A stretch of DNA of 64,000 nt from Pontibacter vulgaris (GTDB taxonomy: Bacteria; Bacteroidota; Bacteroidia; Cytophagales; Hymenobacteraceae). Within the stretch, counting starts at the first letter, position 1; each line of letters opens with the position of its first letter. The notes under the pieces are model-generated. The model had not been told where the DNA came from, ran no database searches, and was given only the letters and a program-made list of their open reading frames with translations. The position numbers and the translations under genes are program-made. Positions 60,462 to 64,000 of the stretch are shown in pieces. The stretch spans positions 235,301-299,300 of the forward strand of contig NZ_JAJVDH010000007.1 in assembly GCF_022758145.1 (NCBI RefSeq), written 5' to 3'.

Positions 60462-61118
60462 ATGGCTCTTGATAAAAATCAGATAGCGAAACGAATCGCA
60501 CAGGAAGTTAAGAACGGGATGTATGTGAACCTGGGTATTGGTATACCTACCCTTGTTGCCAACTATATTCCGCAAGGTATAGAAGTAGTATTGCAATCGG
60601 AAAATGGTTTGCTGGGCATGGGCCCCTTCCCTACCGAAGACCAGGTAGATGCCGACCTCATTAATGCAGGTAAACAAACTATAACTACTCTGCCAGGTTC
60701 TTCTATCTTTAGTTCTGCAGAAAGCTTTGGCATGATCCGGGGTGAGCACGTACACCTTACTATACTTGGCGCCATGGAGGTTTCCGAGAAAGGTGATATA
60801 GCCAACTGGAAAATTCCGGGCAAAATGGTAAAAGGGATGGGCGGCGCCATGGATCTGGTAGCATCTGCCAAAAATATTATAGTTGCCATGCAGCACACCG
60901 CCCGCGATGGTTCTTCTAAACTGTTAAAGAAGTGTACCCTGCCTATAACCGGCCTTGCCTGTGTTAAAAAGATTGTTACCGACCTGGCCGTACTTGAAGT
61001 TACTTCCGAGGGATTTAAGCTGCTGGAAAGAGCCCCTGGCGTGAGCGTGGAAGAAATACAAAAAGCCACAGAAGGTACTTTAATAGTAGAAGGTGAAATT
61101 CCGGAAGTACAGTTATAG
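60462..61118 (+). CDS. scoB: 3-oxoacid CoA-transferase subunit B
   Basis: A 218-residue beta subunit with the catalytic Glu in VVLQSENGLLGMGPFP (forms the CoA thioester), GMYVNLGIGIPTLVANYI near the N-terminus and MVKGMGGAMDLVASAKNIIVAMQHTA. It complements subunit A, 445 bases upstream. Separation by the inverted-repeat element could weaken co-translation, but the element has no strong terminator, so co-transcription is probably kept. Confidence 0.92.
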   Translation: MALDKNQIAKRIAQEVKNGMYVNLGIGIPTLVANYIPQGIEVVLQSENGLLGMGPFPTEDQVDADLINAGKQTITTLPGSSIFSSAESFGMIRGEHVHLTILGAMEVSEKGDIANWKIPGKMVKGMGGAMDLVASAKNIIVAMQHTARDGSSKLLKKCTLPITGLACVKKIVTDLAVLEVTSEGFKLLERAPGVSVEEIQKATEGTLIVEGEIPEVQL

Positions 61119-61133
61119 TTTAAAAGCATAAGA

Positions 61134-61162
61134 AAAGCGCAGGCACTAAAGTCTGTGCTTTT
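61134..61162 (+). terminator. Terminator of the CoA-transferase operon
   Basis: AAAGCGCAGGC (61134-61144) pairs with GTCTGTGCTTT (61151-61161), two G.T pairs, then TTGAGTT. Confidence 0.65.
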
Positions 61163-61268
61163 GAGTTAAATTTGTAAGAGCATACCGCTGCCGCCGATCT
61201 TAAATATTTTACATACCTATACTTTTTACGCCGTATAAGCTGTAGAAAAGTATACTACCCATACAAGT

Positions 61269-62819
61269 ATGAGTGAAAAAATTGAATCGACTTCTGAACA
61301 CAGATTATTACTGCGCCAACTAGAGCTGAAGGATTATAATGAGGTAAAAGAAATAATGGACCTGGTGTATTCCAACATGGATGGCGCCTGGACCCGTAAG
61401 CAGTTTTCCAGCCTGATTAAAAAATTCCCTGAAGGACAGATATGTATTGAAGATAAAGGTAAAGTTGTTGCCGTTGCACTCAGTCTTATAGTGGACTATG
61501 CCGAGTGGGGCGATAAACATACCTACGAAGAGATAGTAGATAAAGGAAACTTTAAAACGCACGACCCGGAAGGCGATACCCTTTATGGCATTGACGTTTT
61601 TGTGCACTCCGATTACCGAAACCTACGTTTAGGACGGCGCCTCTATGATGCCCGAAAAGAACTGTGCGAAAAGCTAAACCTGCGTGCCATAATTGCAGGT
61701 GGCCGTATACCAGGCTATAAAAATTATGCTGATAAACTTACTCCAGCCAAGTATATAGAAATGGTGCGCAACAAGGAGCTCTCTGATCCGGTGCTTTCTT
61801 TCCAGCTTAGCAACGATTTCCATGTGCGCCGCATTCTGAAAGGCTATTTACCAGACGATAAGGAGTCGAGGGCCTATGCCACACTTTTGGAGTGGATAAA
61901 TGTATACTATGAGGCTAAGGATAAGCTGATCGGGGGCAAGAAAACCGTTGTGCGTATTGGTATTGTGCAGTGGCAGATGCGTGCCGTGAAGTCGTTGGAT
62001 GACATGATGCAGCAGATCGAGTTTTATGTTGATACGGTGAGCTCCTATAAGTCTGACATTGTGGTGTTCCCTGAGTTCTTCAATGCGCCGCTGATGGCCC
62101 TTACAAACGAGGAGTCTCCATCTGAGGCTATCCGAAGTATGGCAGAGTATACCGATGAGATACGAGAACGTATGATTCACCTTGCCTTGTCCTATAACAT
62201 CAATATCATTGCCGGAAGTATGCCGGAGTATTATGATAACAAGCTGCATAACGTATCGTACCTGTGCCGCCGCGATGGTACATACGATAAGCAATACAAG
62301 TTGCACGTAACGCCTGACGAGTCGCATTACTGGGGTATGCGTGGTGGCCACAAACTGAAGATATTTGACACAGACATCGGTAAAATCGGTATCCTCATCT
62401 GCTACGACGTTGAGTTCCCGGAGCTGGCACGTATGCTCTCCGATATGGACATGAAAATACTATTCGTACCCTTTTGGACAGATACTAAAAACGCATACCT
62501 GCGTGTTCGCCTTTGCGCCCAGGCACGCGCTATCGAGAATGAGTGCTATGTAGCCATTACAGGCAGCGTAGGCAACCTGCCAAAGGTAGAGAACATGGAC
62601 ATACAGTATTCGCAATCTGCTGTCTTCTCCCCTTCCGATTTCGCTTTCCCGCATGATGCCGTAATTGCTGAAGCTACGCCAAATACCGAAATGACACTTA
62701 TTGCCGACTTGGATCTTGACTTATTGAAGGATCTGAATACGGGTGGCAGTGTAAGAAACCTGAAAGACCGACGCAAAGATCTTTATAACCTGAGCTGGGT
62801 TTTGAGGAAGGAAGAATAA
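61269..62819 (+). CDS. GNAT acetyltransferase - carbon-nitrogen hydrolase fusion
   Basis: A 516-residue two-domain protein. Residues about 10-190 form a GNAT fold (LRQLELKDYNEVKEIMDLVY..., acetyl-CoA loop DYRNLRLGRRLYDARKEL). Residues about 225-510 form a nitrilase-superfamily domain with the triad Glu in VVFPEFFNAPL, Lys in DKQYKLHVTPDE, and Cys in ILICYDVEFPE. This fusion is a known conserved family of unknown substrate. The triad and CoA loop look intact, so both activities may be present. Single-gene unit. Confidence 0.92.
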   Translation: MSEKIESTSEHRLLLRQLELKDYNEVKEIMDLVYSNMDGAWTRKQFSSLIKKFPEGQICIEDKGKVVAVALSLIVDYAEWGDKHTYEEIVDKGNFKTHDPEGDTLYGIDVFVHSDYRNLRLGRRLYDARKELCEKLNLRAIIAGGRIPGYKNYADKLTPAKYIEMVRNKELSDPVLSFQLSNDFHVRRILKGYLPDDKESRAYATLLEWINVYYEAKDKLIGGKKTVVRIGIVQWQMRAVKSLDDMMQQIEFYVDTVSSYKSDIVVFPEFFNAPLMALTNEESPSEAIRSMAEYTDEIRERMIHLALSYNINIIAGSMPEYYDNKLHNVSYLCRRDGTYDKQYKLHVTPDESHYWGMRGGHKLKIFDTDIGKIGILICYDVEFPELARMLSDMDMKILFVPFWTDTKNAYLRVRLCAQARAIENECYVAITGSVGNLPKVENMDIQYSQSAVFSPSDFAFPHDAVIAEATPNTEMTLIADLDLDLLKDLNTGGSVRNLKDRRKDLYNLSWVLRKEE

Positions 62820-62826
62820 AAGGTTT

Positions 62827-62876
62827 AAAACTAAAAGAGCCCACTGCTTTATAAAGCAGTGGGCTCTTTTAGTTTT
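62827..62876. terminator. 50-bp perfect palindromic bidirectional terminator
   Basis: The 25 bases from 62827 (AAAACTAAAAGAGCCCACTG...) are exactly inverted in 62852-62876. A/T tracts at the ends of the stem allow termination in both directions between the fusion gene and the convergent Wzz-like gene. Confidence 0.95.
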
Positions 62877-62889
62877 GAGAAAAGTATAA

Positions 62890-63792
62890 CTATAGTCTAG
62901 CTTTTTTTTTCTCTATTCTAACAGCAACAATTAATCCTACTAGAAAAGCAGAAAATCCACCAACAGCAAGAAATTTTAAAAGATTAGGCCCTGTTGGTTT
63001 TGAGCGCGGAGAGAATCCTGTAACTACCTGAATGTTATCTAACTGATCAAGTTCAGCTTCTAACTGTACCTGTTGCTGATACATACTGATACCTTCACGA
63101 TATAAATTAGATGGATCAATCGGTTCACCATAAACAAAACCATTCACTGGTCCTCGCGGAGATGCTACTTCTGATTTCACGCTATCAATAGAGGCGATGT
63201 CATTCTTATAACGCGCTATCAAATTCTCAACCTGCCGCTGCCTGATACGCTTTTGTTTTGAAAAATATCGGTTATTTTCAAGAAAGTTGGCAAGGGCAGG
63301 TTCCATAGAATCAAACAGCTTGTTATCATAAAGTAATAATTCAATTCTAAAAGGTGATCCTGTTAAAACACTATCCTCCTCAATCCTTTCCTGATCTAGA
63401 TTCGAAAAACTCATTTGTTTTATCTCCTTTGCGGCAGTTGGAGTTATGTCCAGCCTTTGAGCCACTGCCTCGAAGTTATCCTCAGCAATCATTACAGATA
63501 ACTTATTAAGCTGATCTTCTACAAAGTCATTTCTGATATCTGCCAGTACTAAAGTCATTGAAGACTTATAATAAGGTTTAGTAACATAATAAAAGCTAAA
63601 ACCTAAACCTAAGCCAACTATAACTAAAGCCAGTACTGTAAGTAAATTTGATACTAAATCATGAATAATATTTTTAATTTTTCTTGATAATTTATTTGCT
63701 TGCCTGTTGAAAAACCTAAAAATAGATAACAAATCTATTTCATCAGGCGCATTATACTTCCGTCTATCTTCCGTGTCTTTTAAGTGTTGCAT
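62890..63792 (-). CDS. Wzz-like polysaccharide chain-length/export protein
   Basis: A 300-residue inner-membrane protein. The start is placed at ATG 63792 because the alternative TTG (63810) overlaps the -7 box. TM1 is LLTVLALVIVGLGLGFSFYYV, followed by YYKSSMTLVL (Wzz-type segment), a long periplasmic helical region, and TM2 (FLAVGGFSAFLVGLIVAV) near the C-terminus. There is no tyrosine-kinase domain. It probably controls the length or export of a surface polysaccharide; the divergent aminotransferase gene supports a polysaccharide locus beginning here. Confidence 0.78.
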   Translation of the reverse strand: MQHLKDTEDRRKYNAPDEIDLLSIFRFFNRQANKLSRKIKNIIHDLVSNLLTVLALVIVGLGLGFSFYYVTKPYYKSSMTLVLADIRNDFVEDQLNKLSVMIAEDNFEAVAQRLDITPTAAKEIKQMSFSNLDQERIEEDSVLTGSPFRIELLLYDNKLFDSMEPALANFLENNRYFSKQKRIRQRQVENLIARYKNDIASIDSVKSEVASPRGPVNGFVYGEPIDPSNLYREGISMYQQQVQLEAELDQLDNIQVVTGFSPRSKPTGPNLLKFLAVGGFSAFLVGLIVAVRIEKKKARL

Positions 63793-63807
63793 TGTAATAG
63801 CTTTGTG

Positions 63808-63815
63808 CAAATATA
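63808..63815 (-). promoter_or_regulatory. -7 box of the Wzz-like gene
   Basis: On the minus strand TATATTTG matches TAnnTTTG exactly, 15 bases before ATG 63792. Confidence 0.6.
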
Positions 63816-63864
63816 CAATCTTAGTTTAATCTAAACATAAACTCTTTTTTAATATTAATTTTAC

Positions 63865-63872
63865 TACTTTTG
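63865..63872 (+). promoter_or_regulatory. -7 box of the DegT-type gene
   Basis: TACTTTTG matches TAnnTTTG exactly, 40 bases before ATG 63913. Confidence 0.5.
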
Positions 63873-63912
63873 CGAAGTATTATTGCTTAATAATTATTCC
63901 CTGAAACCATAT

Positions 63913-64000
63913 ATGAGAATCCAGATGGTCGACCTACAGGGTCAATATCATAAAATAAAGCCTGAGCTCGATGCTGCGATTACTGAAGTACTTGAAACGA
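63913..64000 (+). CDS. DegT/DnrJ/EryC1/StrS aminotransferase, N-terminus only
   Basis: The 29 residues before the window end (MRIQMVDLQGQYHKIKPELDAAITEVLET) match the start of PLP-dependent sugar aminotransferases of the DegT family, which make amino sugars for O-antigen or capsule. The rest is outside the window. It is divergent from the Wzz-like gene. Confidence 0.75.
   Translation, partial: MRIQMVDLQGQYHKIKPELDAAITEVLET

Overview
The window is chromosomal DNA of a Bacteroidota bacterium, most probably a Hymenobacteraceae member such as Pontibacter (inference). Support: a type IX secretion sorting tail, TonB/PepSY iron uptake, families largely restricted to Bacteroidota (DUF5683, DUF3098, RluF-type synthases with low-complexity tails), Bacteroidota promoter -7 boxes (TAnnTTTG) in front of several genes, and almost no Shine-Dalgarno sequences. 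The 7-mer AAGTATA/TATACTT is very frequent in coding and non-coding DNA alike.

Layout. 0-18.5 kb: end of a T9SS-secreted protein, a zinc alcohol dehydrogenase, a c-type cytochrome lipoprotein, a metzincin-type metalloprotease, an M28 peptidase, two tandem RluF-family genes (the second without the catalytic Asp), an AHSA1/SRPBCC protein, pirin, a DJ-1/PfpI protein, cysM, an SDR, and a PepSY protein with a TonB siderophore receptor preceded by two Fur-like boxes. 18.7-32.1 kb: dinB, pyrG, yidC, a pair of coupled lipoproteins, an orphan peptide-binding lipoprotein, then a forward block of UPF0173 hydrolase, parA, parB, DUF5683, dapB and lepB. 32.1-33.6 kb: an AT-rich segment with two small genes and an attC-like inverted repeat. 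33.7-44.2 kb: LolA-like lipoprotein, ung, apaG, a methyltransferase, kdsA, a TPMT-like protein, a coiled-coil membrane protein, cphA, tRNA-Cys, a DUF1697 gene and a gene broken by one stop codon. 44.3-50.8 kb: rpsA, HNH endonuclease, NlpC/P60 peptidase, and tsaD/thioesterase/smpB. 50.8-59.1 kb: tamB-like gene, then ftsX, DUF3098, uppP, truB, ribF. 59.3-64 kb: CoA-transferase subunits A and B separated by a four-helix-bundle gene bounded by inverted repeats, a GNAT-nitrilase fusion, and two divergent surface-polysaccharide genes (Wzz-like, DegT aminotransferase).

Most genes are housekeeping: chromosome partition, lipid II recycling, protein export, translation, nucleotide and lysine/cysteine synthesis. 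Accessory interest lies between genes. Three gene-free islands (about 8.2-8.8, 19.8-20.6 and 46.2-47.4 kb) share a mosaic of repeats: a palindrome of up to 20 bp, G/C-rich hairpin units, and a block of about 190-240 bp that is homologous in all three and keeps its pairing despite base changes. A second mobile-looking unit is the 443-bp inverted-repeat element with the four-helix-bundle gene inside the CoA-transferase operon. A third is the cassette-like segment after lepB. Nearly every transcription unit ends in a clear hairpin terminator, many of them bidirectional between convergent genes.
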